A DNA stretch of 64,000 nucleotides from Brachyhypopomus gauderio (taxonomy: Eukaryota > Chordata > Actinopteri > Gymnotiformes > Hypopomidae): assembly GCF_052324685.1 (NCBI RefSeq), contig NC_135220.1:9681320-9745319 (forward strand). The letters are read 5' to 3'. Positions 52,749 to 62,414 of the stretch are shown here, piece after piece. Under the pieces are notes generated by a model. It was not told where the DNA came from. It worked only from the letters and a program-made list of their open reading frames with translations, and searched no databases. The position numbers and the translations under genes are program-made. The first letter of the stretch is position 1. The number at the start of each line of letters is the position of its first letter.

Positions 52749-54305
52749 TAGTGATGGCAAAACGAGGCTTCATGAATCAATGGGGCTTTTCATCTAAAAG
52801 GTTCACCAAAAGGTTCATTACCTGAAGCCTCGTTGACTCGTTCTCACTAGTGACACCTACTGTGCAAAAGGATATATGACACTCAATTCATTCTGAGTCA
52901 GAAAAAACTGGAATGTCTGTGTATAAAATAAAAAATTTTTGCCACGTCCCAATGAATTAAAAAGTTTGTTTTTACATGGAAATATCATTATTTGAGTGAT
53001 GTGATGTTGAACAAGTAAAATAAATACTTAAAATAAATGCTTGTGGAACTGGGAGTACAAGAGTGCTTATGGAACTGAAAGACAGGAAACTGCAACAGAT
53101 GGAACAAATATAAATTACTGATTTTAAATTTTTTTAAAGAAGCTTTTTGACAGTGTTGGGGTTGAGTCGATTCCTTTTCTCAGACGCCTTAGAAGTCTAC
53201 CTAGCTTACAACTAGCTTAAAGTCTATAATAATACGAATAATAAACAATAGCTGATCTAATCTATTTTATAACAGAACTTTAACCACTAACTCTAACTAA
53301 TTAACCAATGCACACCTCTCACAACACCAACTTAAAACCCACAAAGGGCCGCAAGGCTAAAACTAGAATCCTGCACCGGGTCGGGTACGGGTACAGGCAA
53401 ATAGATGCTGAAACGGGTGGGTTTTACACGTACCGCAATTTAACGGGTGGGTATGCGGGCGGGTAAGTTAAATACGGGCCACCTAAGGACGAATCGTTCG
53501 ATGTTGTTTTGTGGTGAAAAGAACACCAAGACGATTTCCCCAAACTGGCAACAAATGCCCGAAGTGTCCTCTCAATCCCCGCATCCAGCGCTGCGAGTCA
53601 GAGAGATTTTTGCTCCGCTGGTTTTGTGATCCAAGAGCGCAGAACGCAGCTCAAACATGGGACTGTGGACGACATACTGTTCCTGCACAGTAACCTAGGA
53701 TAGATTTGTGAACCTATGTGATTTTATTTAGTTGTTATACTGGCATTTGTTCCCTCTCGTTTTGCATTGTGTTATGGCACCGGTTGGCTACATAAATTTT
53801 CTTGCGTTTTACCAGTTGCTACTTTTAGATAGGAATACTGTTCCTGCACAGCAATCTTAGATTTTATTTTGTGTTGTACTGACATTTTTTCAGAGGCGCA
53901 TTTAAAAATAAAGTGCTCTATAAGAATACTTTCGATTTGTCACGATTTCGATTTTTCACGGGCACGGGTGGGTAACGGGTAGAATATTAACGGGTCCGGC
54001 CGGGTACGGATTTAACTTTGGAATAGCCATGGGTTCGCGGGTGGGTGGGTGCTGTACTCTGCAGATAAGGGTGGGTGCGGGTCTCAAAAAACGGACCCGT
54101 GCAGGTCTCTGGCTCAAACCCGCTTTATGTGGTTGTGACACTCAAAATGAAACGATGACGTAACCCACTGAATCCGAGGCCTCGTTTGTCATCAGTCACG
54201 TGATTTTTACGGTAATGACACACGCCTCGAACCGGGGCTTCATTTGGCACGCCCCTTTTTTCTCGATACAAGCTCCGAGGCATCGCTTCAAATGTCACAT
54301 CACTA
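52749..54305. mobile_element. hAT element, 1557 bp
   Basis: The termini TAGTGATG and CATCACTA are perfect inverts. The 8-bp target duplication GTTCTCTC lies at 52741-52748 and 54306-54313. Subterminal GAGGCTTCATGAA and inverted TTCGAACCGGGGCTTCATTT motifs occur. No transposase frame is recognised, and a second hAT-type element sits inside. Confidence 0.9.
53364..54111. mobile_element. Nested hAT-type element of 748 bp with CGGGTACGGGT repeats
   Basis: The left end TAGAATCCTGCACCGGGTC and the inverted right end CAGAGACCTGCACGGGTCC are similar. An 8-bp duplication GCTAAAAC/GCTCAAAC (7 of 8) lies at 53356-53363 and 54112-54119. Both subterminal regions are dense in ACGGGTGGGTA motifs. The middle (53480-53900) is noncoding as far as seen. 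Confidence 0.8.
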
Positions 54306-54730
54306 GTTCTCTCGCTCTTCTCTGCTTTGCACTTTTACTTATTCAAGTATCTATCTCTATGGCCTCTCAAGTTTTCCCCAAGCCAATTCTCTTCCTATCC
54401 GTTACTCATTTGTTTTGGGAAGGGTTTTATTTTGTTGCGGTGTTTGCCTGCTGCCAGCCACTTCCCCTGGCATCCTTAGTTAAATTTTTTCGCACGTTGA
54501 GTTTCTTCCACGTTCTTTGAGTTGCCTTTATTATTTTCTCCAGTGAGAAATTATTTTTCTCATTTCTCAAATCATTATTTTCTACAGTTGAGTTTTCTTT
54601 TGTCTTTTTATGCATTGAGGTTTCTGCATTGTTTTCTGTTTCTAATTTTGCTATGCTCTTATGGTTTGGTTTTCTTTTCTATTTACGTATTGAGTTTTTC
54701 GCATTGTTTTGTATTGTTTCACATTTGTAG

Positions 54731-54925
54731 GGCAGTCATGGCCTGGTGGTTAGGGAACTGGTCTTGTGACCGGAGGGTCATGGATTCGATTCCCAGACCT
54801 GAGGCCATGACTGAGGTGCCCCTGCGCAAGGCCCGTAACCGTCAATTGCTCACTTGTATAAAAATTAGATAAAAATGTAAGCCGCTCTGGATAAGGGCAT
54901 CTGCCAAATGCCATAATTGTAAATG
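54731..54925 (+). repeat. tRNA-derived SINE
   Basis: The head is tRNA-like, with a box A-like TGGCCTGGTGGTTAGGGAAC and a box B-like GGATTCGATTCCC (pol III internal promoter). It is followed by CATGACTGAGGTGCCC and the tail GCCGCTCTGGATAAGGGCAT, CTGCCAAATGCC, shared by many fish SINEs and LINEs. About 195 bp, near full length. Confidence 0.85.
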
Positions 54926-55767
54926 TTTTGATTATCCTGGGCCGTGTTTCATGTTTACTCCTTGATGTTGCGCTGGGCTCTGCCATACGCATTATTGTAG
55001 AGATCTGGCACTTGGGTCCACCCGTTTCTACACGCGATGTGTACATCCCTGTACTCACCGCATTATAGCCTCTGTCACTATACACATACCGAGCAGTACG
55101 GTAACAATTGCTGCCCCAACAACAACAACAACAGCACCCAGGCTTGGACTGAAGAAAGACTTAAACCTGGGACTGAGGAAGTGAGGTCCCAGATCTGAAA
55201 CCCAGTGCAGTAGCTATTAAGGTGGGTTAATCCTCATTGAATGAGAATCAGAGAGAGATTGCAGACACTGTTGGTGGATTTTGAGGGTGGTGGAAAATCC
55301 AACATTTTCCTTGATGCTATGCTTTATTAGTATATGTTAAACACAATAGTCACATGATAGATGTATAAGCTAGAGCTTTTTACAGATGGATGGGTGTGTG
55401 TGTGTGTGTGTGTGTGTCTGTGTTAATCATGTAAGTAGGGCACTGAAGCCATTCAGTGTCTGGTATGGCTCAGTAGGCCACATACTGTTTTTCCCCTAGA
55501 CGTCCTGGGCCCATTCCCGGAATTTATGTTCCTAAACTGACCTCGCTGGAGATGCCAGCCGGTCTCCTAGTCTGAACTTGGAAGTGGCCACTCAACTCTC
55601 AGACCATCATGAGACTGCCAAGCGTGGATGGGGCGTGCAGGGGGAGAAGCCAATATAAATTTGTCAAATCATGTATGAATTATGCAAAGTTTATCCAATC
55701 ATATTCTTTAATCACCTCATGTTCACTTCATGAACACCTTGGATGCTTATGGATTAAAGTATAAAAG
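54926..55767. other. Intergenic with TG microsatellite
   Basis: A TG repeat lies at about 55390-55420. No gene recognised; the minus frame 54750-55085 has no domain. Confidence 0.4.
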
Positions 55768-55978
55768 ATAATAATAATAATAATAATAATCTTTATTTGT
55801 ATAGCACCTTTCATACATACATGTAACTCAAAGTGCTTTACAGTATAAATACAAAGAAACATTAAAAGGAGATAAGACAAAAAGAAAATGTTGAAAGAAA
55901 TTAAAGATAAAAACATTAAAATAACATAAAAAGTAAAAAAGTAAAGTAAATAAGATAAAACTATTAAGATAGAGTTTC

Positions 55979-57255
55979 TTAACTAAAAGCGGATCTAAAC
56001 AGGAATGTTTTGAGACTGCTCTTAAAACTATGCAGGGATGAAATGCCTCTGAGCTCTTCAGAAAGAGAATTCCAGAGCTTTGGGCCAGAGTGGCTAAAAG
56101 CACCCTCACCAATCTTTAATCGGCTTTTAGGAATCACCAGTAGATTACTATTTGAAGACCTGAGAGACCTGACTGGAACATATCTAACCATCATTTCACT
56201 CAGGTAAAGAGGGACAAGACCATGAAGACATTTAAAAACCATGACTAGAACCTTAAAATCTATTCTAAGGCTGACAGGTAACCAGTGAGTGGAGTGCAGG
56301 TGTAATATGATCTCTCTTTCTCCTGCAGGTCAGAACCCTTGCAGCCGCGTTCTGAACTCGCTGTAGGTGCGAAATTGAGCTCTTTGGAAGAGCAGATAGA
56401 ACAGCGTTACAATAATCTAGCCTTGATGTGATAAATGTTTTTCACTGTCAGCAAGAGAGAGCATATCTCGGACCTTAGCGAAGTTTGGAAGATGAAAGTA
56501 AGCTGTCTTGCATGTAGTCATGATGTGTGATTTGAAGCTGAGCTCATTATCAAAGGTGACGCCCAGGTTCTTAACACATTGTCTGGCATTCAGATTCATT
56601 TGATTTAAATAAGTCTGGACATCATTCCTTTGTGAATCACTGCCAAGAACAAGAACCTCTGTCTTCTGTTTATTTAACTGCAGAAAATTGTCAGACATCC
56701 ATGTCTGTATATCATCTATGCAGTCAAACAGTGAGCGAATTGATTTTAGGGCTTTAGGTTCTAGCGAAATATAAAGTTGAGTGTCATCTGCATATTGATG
56801 ATAACTAATACCATGTTTATTAATGATGTGTGGTAACAGAAGCATATATAGGTCGAATAGTAACGGCCCAAGAATTGATCCTTGGGGGACGCCACAAGTT
56901 ATTTTTTGACATGTAGAAGAGTTGGGGGACGCCACAAGTAATTTTTTGACGTGTGGAGGAAGAGGTACCTAATTGCTACATAGTAATCACGCCCAGTTAG
57001 ATACGATCTAAACCAGTCTAAGACTAAGCCACTAAGGCCTACCCAGCTCTGTAGTCGATCAAGAAGTATTTCATGATCAATGGTGTCAAAAGCGGGGCTT
57101 AAATCTAGCAGAAAAAGGACTGAGAGTTTGCCTGCATCCTCATTCAATCTCAAGTCATTTACTACCTTAACTAGGGCTGTTTCAGTGCTGTGGAGAGCTC
57201 TGAAACCAGATTGAAAAGTGTCATTTATTTGATTTACTTTGACATAGTCATTCAA
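55979..57255 (-). pseudogene. LINE ORF2 reverse transcriptase and C-terminal domain
   Basis: 57255-56899 carries RT motifs FQSGFRALHSTETALVKVVN and LDLSPAFDTIDHEILL. 56935-56417 carries CGVPQGSILGPLLFDLYM and YHQYADDTQLYI, with a small duplication (GGGGACGCCACAAGT repeated at 56884 and 56926) causing the frame change. 56242-55979 holds the C-terminal LKIGEGAFSHSGPKLWNSL domain. An extra TGA in place of Gln (about 57312) separates it from the endonuclease frame. Confidence 0.82.
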
Positions 57256-57312
57256 CTGGATTGACGCTACTTTTTCAATTATTTTGCTAAGAAAGGAAAG
57301 GTTAGATATAGG

Positions 57313-58845
57313 TCAATAATTATTAAGAATTGTGGGATCAAGATTTCTGTTCTTTAATAGTGGTTTAACCTTTGCAGTTTTAAGAATTTTAGGGAATTTA
57401 CCCAATTGCAGAGACTGATTAACAATAGTTAGAACTTCATTTGCTATTGAGCTCAGAACCTGCTTGAAAAAGCATGTTGGTAAAGGGTCCAGTTCACAAG
57501 TAGACGATTTTAGTGATGAGATCACATCAAGTAGTGTTACCATTTCAACTTTTTGGAAATAAGACATATTAAAGTTAGGCTGAGTAACTGATGTAAGGGT
57601 TGATGGTCTATTAGTGCTTGTTGCTATGTTCTGCCTTATACTAGTAATCTTGTCCCTAAAAAATATAGCAAACTCCTCACATTTTTCAACTGAAACAGTC
57701 TCAGGGAAGCTACAGGAGGTGGGGTTTACTAGCTGATCTATGCTTCTGAACAAGACAGCTGAGTTATTATTGGATGAATTTATTAAGGTAGAGAAATAGT
57801 TTTTCCTTGCTGATTTCACTTCACTGTTGTAATTCTGCAATGTTGTTTTATAAATGTCAAAATGTACTTGCAATTTTGACTTTCGCCAACGTCTCTCAGA
57901 CTGCCTACAATCTTGCCTAAATTTTACAATAGATGGAGTGTTTCTCCAGGGCATCTTAATTTTACCAGAGATTATTTTAGTTACCTTTGGTGCCACAGCA
58001 TCAATACAGTTCCTAACTCTGTGTGCGAAAATTTCAACTAGCTCATTCCCATTTTCTGAAAGGGGAGGGAGGGACTGTATCATGTCTGTGAAGGCCACAG
58101 CACTGCCAGCACTGAGATAACGCTTGGTTATTGTGCGCTTTTCACTGAGTGTTCTAGTAGATAATGACATATTGAAAAATACACCAAAATGGTCAGAGAT
58201 TGCAACATCAGTAATTTCAGTATTATTAACCTCTATACGTTTAGAAATGATCAAATCTAAAATGTGGCCATGCTTATTAGTTGGGCCTGATACATGCTGT
58301 ATGAGATCAAAAGAGTTAAGCATCCTCATGAATTCTGAAGTGATTGGATTTGTGGATATATCCATGTGAATATTAAAATCCCCAGCAATTAAAACATAAT
58401 CAAATTCAATTAAAATCCTTGAAAGCATTTCTTCAAAATCTTCAAGAAAATCTGCATGTAGTCTGGGAGGATGATAGATAACAATCAAAAGAACTGAATA
58501 AATACTGTTGAGTTGTACTGCCATATATTCAAACATAGGATGTTCCCCTAATGAGATCTGCTTACAGCGGAATGCTTTATGGTAAAAACATGCAACACCA
58601 CCACCTCTCTTATTTACCCTGGAGACATTAAAATAGTTAAAGTCGGGAGGTGAAGCTTCATTTAGCACTATTGCTCCATTGCTATCAAGCCAAGTCTCTG
58701 TTAGAAAAAGAAAGTCCAGACAGTAATCTTCAATTAATTTAGCTATTATAAAAGACTTGTTTGTGAGTGAGCGGACGTTTAGTAAGGAGACTTTGAAGAC
58801 TTGGTGTGTTTGATCAGCATCGCCTACATCACTTGTGCATTTCAC
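57313..58845 (-). CDS. LINE ORF2 N-terminal half: EEP endonuclease and RT entry (open 510-codon frame)
   Basis: This is the longest LINE frame in the window. It starts MKCTSDVGDADQTHQVFKVS. EEP motifs follow in order: NVRSL, FLFLTETWLDS, RGGGVACFYHKAF, IYHPPRLHADF, LIAGDFNIHMD, HGHILDLIISKR and ISDHFGVFF. Then comes a basic linker (PWRNTPSIVKFRQDCRQ) and the start of RT (LDPLPTCFFKQV, VKPLLKNRNLDP). The protein would nick target DNA to prime reverse transcription, but the TGA at about 57312 cuts it before the RT catalytic box. It is part of a dead element. Confidence 0.75.
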   Translation of the reverse strand: MKCTSDVGDADQTHQVFKVSLLNVRSLTNKSFIIAKLIEDYCLDFLFLTETWLDSNGAIVLNEASPPDFNYFNVSRVNKRGGGVACFYHKAFRCKQISLGEHPMFEYMAVQLNSIYSVLLIVIYHPPRLHADFLEDFEEMLSRILIEFDYVLIAGDFNIHMDISTNPITSEFMRMLNSFDLIQHVSGPTNKHGHILDLIISKRIEVNNTEITDVAISDHFGVFFNMSLSTRTLSEKRTITKRYLSAGSAVAFTDMIQSLPPLSENGNELVEIFAHRVRNCIDAVAPKVTKIISGKIKMPWRNTPSIVKFRQDCRQSERRWRKSKLQVHFDIYKTTLQNYNSEVKSARKNYFSTLINSSNNNSAVLFRSIDQLVNPTSCSFPETVSVEKCEEFAIFFRDKITSIRQNIATSTNRPSTLTSVTQPNFNMSYFQKVEMVTLLDVISSLKSSTCELDPLPTCFFKQVLSSIANEVLTIVNQSLQLGKFPKILKTAKVKPLLKNRNLDPTILNNY

Positions 58846-59587
58846 TGGGATCGAATTTTGTTTGTTACAATGTTTTGTACCCTTATGTATTCTTCTGATT
58901 ACATTTTTATTTCGATTCTGGGAGCCATGCCACCGGCTATTTAAAAGTACTGGAATGTAACACGGACTAGGAGCATGGGTTCCAGTGTGTCAGACCTGAG
59001 AATTCACTGAGTGAGCAGGAGAAGTAGGTGAGTTCCTACAAGACTGCAGACTGTAGTGTTGCAGAACCTCTTCAATCTACTGGAGTTTACCTCTGAGACT
59101 GTGGACAGATTCTCTGACAGGAGATGGTGGGCTCCTTTGACTGACATTACTGACGTTACTGCTGGCGGTTGGGTGCAGGTTCCGCATGTGAGTGATTCCA
59201 TACATTAGATTATCCACAAGCATTTGAGTCCCAGCCCTGTTAGGGTGAAGCTGATCAGGTTTAAACACAGAAGGATGTCACACAGGACATTTGTGTTTGT
59301 TTCATGTCTGCTTCTGATGGCTCTCGTGATATGACCCTGGACCATTTGAACAACTCTGCTAATGGATTTGCCCATAAACAATCTCGCTCTGCTCAGCACT
59401 TGCGTCCACCTCACAATCGCTTCACATTACAGTTGCGCACACACAATCCCCACATCTCCTGAGGACACAACTGCTTCTTTCACTTCTGTTAAATCTGTTC
59501 TTTCCTTGCCTACTTAATCCTACTGTGCCCCTGTTGTCCACACCTGTGGACATTTGCTAACATGTCCATCCCTGCACCCTGTGGAGA

Positions 59588-60038
59588 TCTAGCTGAGGTA
59601 TGTAGTCCTGCCGTGGCTGCACAGTTCCCTCCCTACTGAGACTGGGACTGTGCCATCCCACCTTGGTGCAGGAGGTCCACTCTCTCAGGAAGAGGTCACA
59701 TATGCCCACTGCCTCTCCTACCTCAGCTAATGTCTTCTTTATTAAGAAGAAAGATGGAGGGGAAAGTCATGTGTAGATTTTAGTGGCCATTGATTAAGTT
59801 CCCCCATCTGCTCCCCTTACTACCAGCTGAGCTGTTTAGAAAATTCTAATTAGAATAAAGCAAGGCGATTAATGTAAGACTACATTTAGTACATCATTGG
59901 GCCAATATGAATACCTGTTAATGCTGTATGGCCTTGCTATATCATCCTTCGTATTTCACACATACATGAATTAGGTCTTAAGGGAGTGTCTGAGTAGATC
60001 CATCACCCTTATGTCTGTGACATTTTGATCCATTCACC
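59588..60038 (+). mobile_element. Degraded Gypsy pol relic upstream of TAAR 4
   Basis: Identical to 3580-4030 base for base as far as compared; see that entry for domains. It contains the intact TTAA (59742-59745) used by piggyBac element 2 in the third unit. Confidence 0.65.
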
Positions 60039-60148
60039 CTCACTGAATGGGAGAATGATGAGTTTAAAGAACCTCTCCAGAAATATTTGTGTATCACCAG
60101 TACAACTTGAAATTTGTTCTCAAGTGGCCATCAGTGTATGATGTCAAT

Positions 60149-60258
60149 GTTGAATATCAGGTTAGTGATTATCCAGTCTAACTAGCCACTCAGATGTTAG
60201 TGGGAGGATTTATATTGTGCTATAAAAATGCACTACAAAGGCCCAGCAAAGAACAGTG
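60149..60258 (+). promoter_or_regulatory. TAAR proximal promoter module, copy 4
   Basis: Identical to 4141-4250, with TATAAAAA at 60221-60228 and the ATG at 60279. The promoter looks intact although the gene behind it is frameshifted. Confidence 0.6.
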
Positions 60259-60278
60259 AGCTTCATTTGAATCTTAAG

Positions 60279-61266
60279 ATGAGCGTCACAACATATCAGC
60301 ACAACATGACAGTTCAGTACTGCTTTCCTGAGGACAACTCATCATGCATAAAGGAGGTCAGAAAAGGACATGGGAATATATTCGTATTCACTCTCCTATC
60401 ATGTATCTCTGTGTGTACTGTGTTTTTGAACCTGCTGGTGATCATCTCCATCTCTCACTTCAAGCAGCTCCACACTCCAACCAACCTGCTCATTCTCTCT
60501 CTGGCTGTAGCTGATCTTCTCGTGGGACTGGTTGTTATGCCTGTGAATATAATGGGACTGATAGATAACTGTTGGTATTTTGGCAACATGGCATGTATTG
60601 CTTTTTTTGTGATAAACAATTTCTCAACGGCAGCGTCTCTCTGTAGTCTGACGTTCATTGCAGTTGATCGGTACATTGCTGTTAATGACCCTCTTGAGTT
60701 ATTCCATCAAAATCACAGTTTCTAAAACATCCATATTCATAATTTCTGGATGGTTTTTATCTCTACTATATATCTTCATCTTTTTATATTTTAATGATCA
60801 TCTTCTTCCCTCTCAGATTATGATTAGGTGTCATGGAGAGTGTGCAATGTATGTTAAATATCCATGGATGACTGTTGACCTTATAGTTATTTTTGTAACC
60901 CCTTGTTCTATTATATTGATCTTGTATTCATTTATTTTTAATGTGGCAAGACATCAAGCTATAGCTATGAGATCTGTTATGAATAGTATTTCTAACAGAA
61001 AAGTAGCCAAAGTTTCAATCACTTCTGAAACCAAAGCAGCAAGAACTCTGGGAATTGTTGTTTGTGTTTATCTTGCTTGTTGGATACCATATTATATCAG
61101 TTCATTGTCAGTTGAAAGCATGTCATCATTTTCACTGTTGTGGATAGTGTTTACCTGGCTGGTGTACATTAATTCCTTCATGAATCCCCTAATATATGCT
61201 ATATTTTATCCATGGTTTAGAGTATCAGTTAAAAATATTTTAACTTGTAGAATATTGAAATCCTAA
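60279..61266 (+). pseudogene. Trace amine-associated receptor, TAAR 4, single-base frameshift
   Basis: The frame is open from MSVTTYQHNM to NDPL, then one extra T at about 60694-60695 (CCCTCTTGAG against CCCTCTGAG in the other copies) shifts it just after the DRYIAVNDPL motif in intracellular loop 2. The rest stays open in the +1 frame to 61266, with D5.42 (WMTVDLIV), CWIP, NSFMNPLIYAIFYPWF and the end CRILKS. Position 3.32 is Asn. With no other lesion, this is either a very young pseudogene or a sequencing error. The first 124 bp match TAAR 1 exactly; the end is closest to TAAR 3. Confidence 0.9.
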
Positions 61267-61337
61267 TATTCAAGATTTAATATGGTTCAGCAATATTTCA
61301 TTCTCAGAAAATGCTGTTGTATGTATGACTGCTTTAG

Positions 61338-61491
61338 CAGGGCCGGAGTGGGCCCTTTTTTCAGCCCGGGAGTTTCATGCGCAAATCCGGCCCAAAATAT
61401 TTTTTCCCTCCCAACCGGCCCAAACTAGAGATTGAATGAGCCGGCTCATCGGGAATCCTCCCGAATCTCCCGATTAGCCACTCCGGCTCTG
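61338..61491. mobile_element. Small hAT-type MITE, 154 bp
   Basis: The termini CAGGGCCGGAGTGG and CCACTCCGGCTCTG are inverted. The 8-bp flanks TGCTTTAG/GGCTTTAG match at 7 of 8. It sits in the TAAR 4 3' flank; TAAR 3 has the corresponding uninterrupted sequence near 50090-50110. Confidence 0.8.
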
Positions 61492-61499
61492 GGCTTTAG

Positions 61500-62332
61500 A
61501 ATACTTTAGGTCCATTTGTCAAGAGAATTTATGACAAGAAAATGTTTAAATATATGTAGAATAAGGAATTAAGATAAGATAAATTCTAACAAATTCTATC
61601 AAAATTAAACAAAAACAAGAACATCAATATATCAGTAGCGAACCGTGACCATTAAACCTGAGCCCGCTACACACTCTCTTTCTCCCCCCCCCCCTGAATT
61701 TTTTTTTTCCTCTCCTAATAAACTGCACTAAAGAATAAAGGAAAAACCGAGACGACAGTATAGCTTTAGAAACGCATTCAAATAACATTTGTACTAGATA
61801 ACTTGTTAAGCAAAATAAGTTTCCAAACAAAATAAGGTTTCACAGCCCCGTGGTTCTTGCAGGCGGAATATGTAAATGAGGACGTCAAAGGGCCGAATCG
61901 AAACTGTGTTAAATCGAAACCAGCTAGCGGCGGTAGGCTAACGACAGCTAGCGTCGCCACAGCGGGCGGAAATTATCATACAGTTAAGCCCGCCCACTAA
62001 GAGGGAAGATATGATTGGTCAATTTTACTGTCATTTGAAACTGGTATTGCGCTGAATTATAACTGCCTGGCCCTCTGTAAACGAACAGCGGGCATCACAG
62101 TCCTGATAGGGAGAGACACAGGCTCACAGGCTTCCACTTAACCCCTCACCTTCCAACACAGATTGAATAGACACGGTTGAATATTTTATTTGCTTATATT
62201 TTTGTAATTGTTTAGATGTCGATTGTAAAACTGTAAGTAGATAAAATAAAATTGGATAATTATATATATAATGTTTTAAGAATATTTTAGGCCCTCAGAG
62301 AGGGCGTAGAGGGCCCTGACGGTTCCCCACTG

Positions 62333-62334
<2 letters not shown>
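61500..62334. other. Intergenic downstream of TAAR 4
   Basis: TTTGTCAAGAGAATTTATGA continues the TAAR 3' flank. No gene is recognised beyond; 61680-61710 is a C-run followed by a T-run. Confidence 0.4.

Positions 62335-62411
<77 letters not shown>
62335..62411. repeat. (TA)n microsatellite
   Basis: About 77 bp of uninterrupted TA dinucleotides. Confidence 0.98.

Positions 62412-62414
<3 letters not shown>

Larger units (their letters stand above)
52480..54520. repeat. Dispersed repeat shared with 8180-8550, split by a hAT element
   Basis: 52480-52748 and 54306-54520 together match the repeat before Tc1 copy A in the same orientation (GCTGGGATGTCGTTCC, GGTGTCTCGCCAC, then GGGAAGGGTTTTATTTTG). 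The uninterrupted state is therefore visible at 8180-8550. Confidence 0.65.
55768..59262 (-). mobile_element. L2-type LINE, copy B, most complete
   Basis: The 3' end is an ATT microsatellite (about 55768-55792) preceded on the minus strand by a CTTTATTTGTATAGCACC-type tail in inverted form. The element runs up to an esterase-like tail at 59077-59268. It carries EEP, RT and C-terminal domains. The MITE of copy A is absent here (empty site 58610-58612). From 58805 onward it is identical to copy A. Confidence 0.88.

Noticed and set aside
54731-54805. Functional tRNA gene
   Set aside because: Box A and B-like sequences are present, but the cloverleaf is degenerate and the sequence continues into a SINE body and tail.
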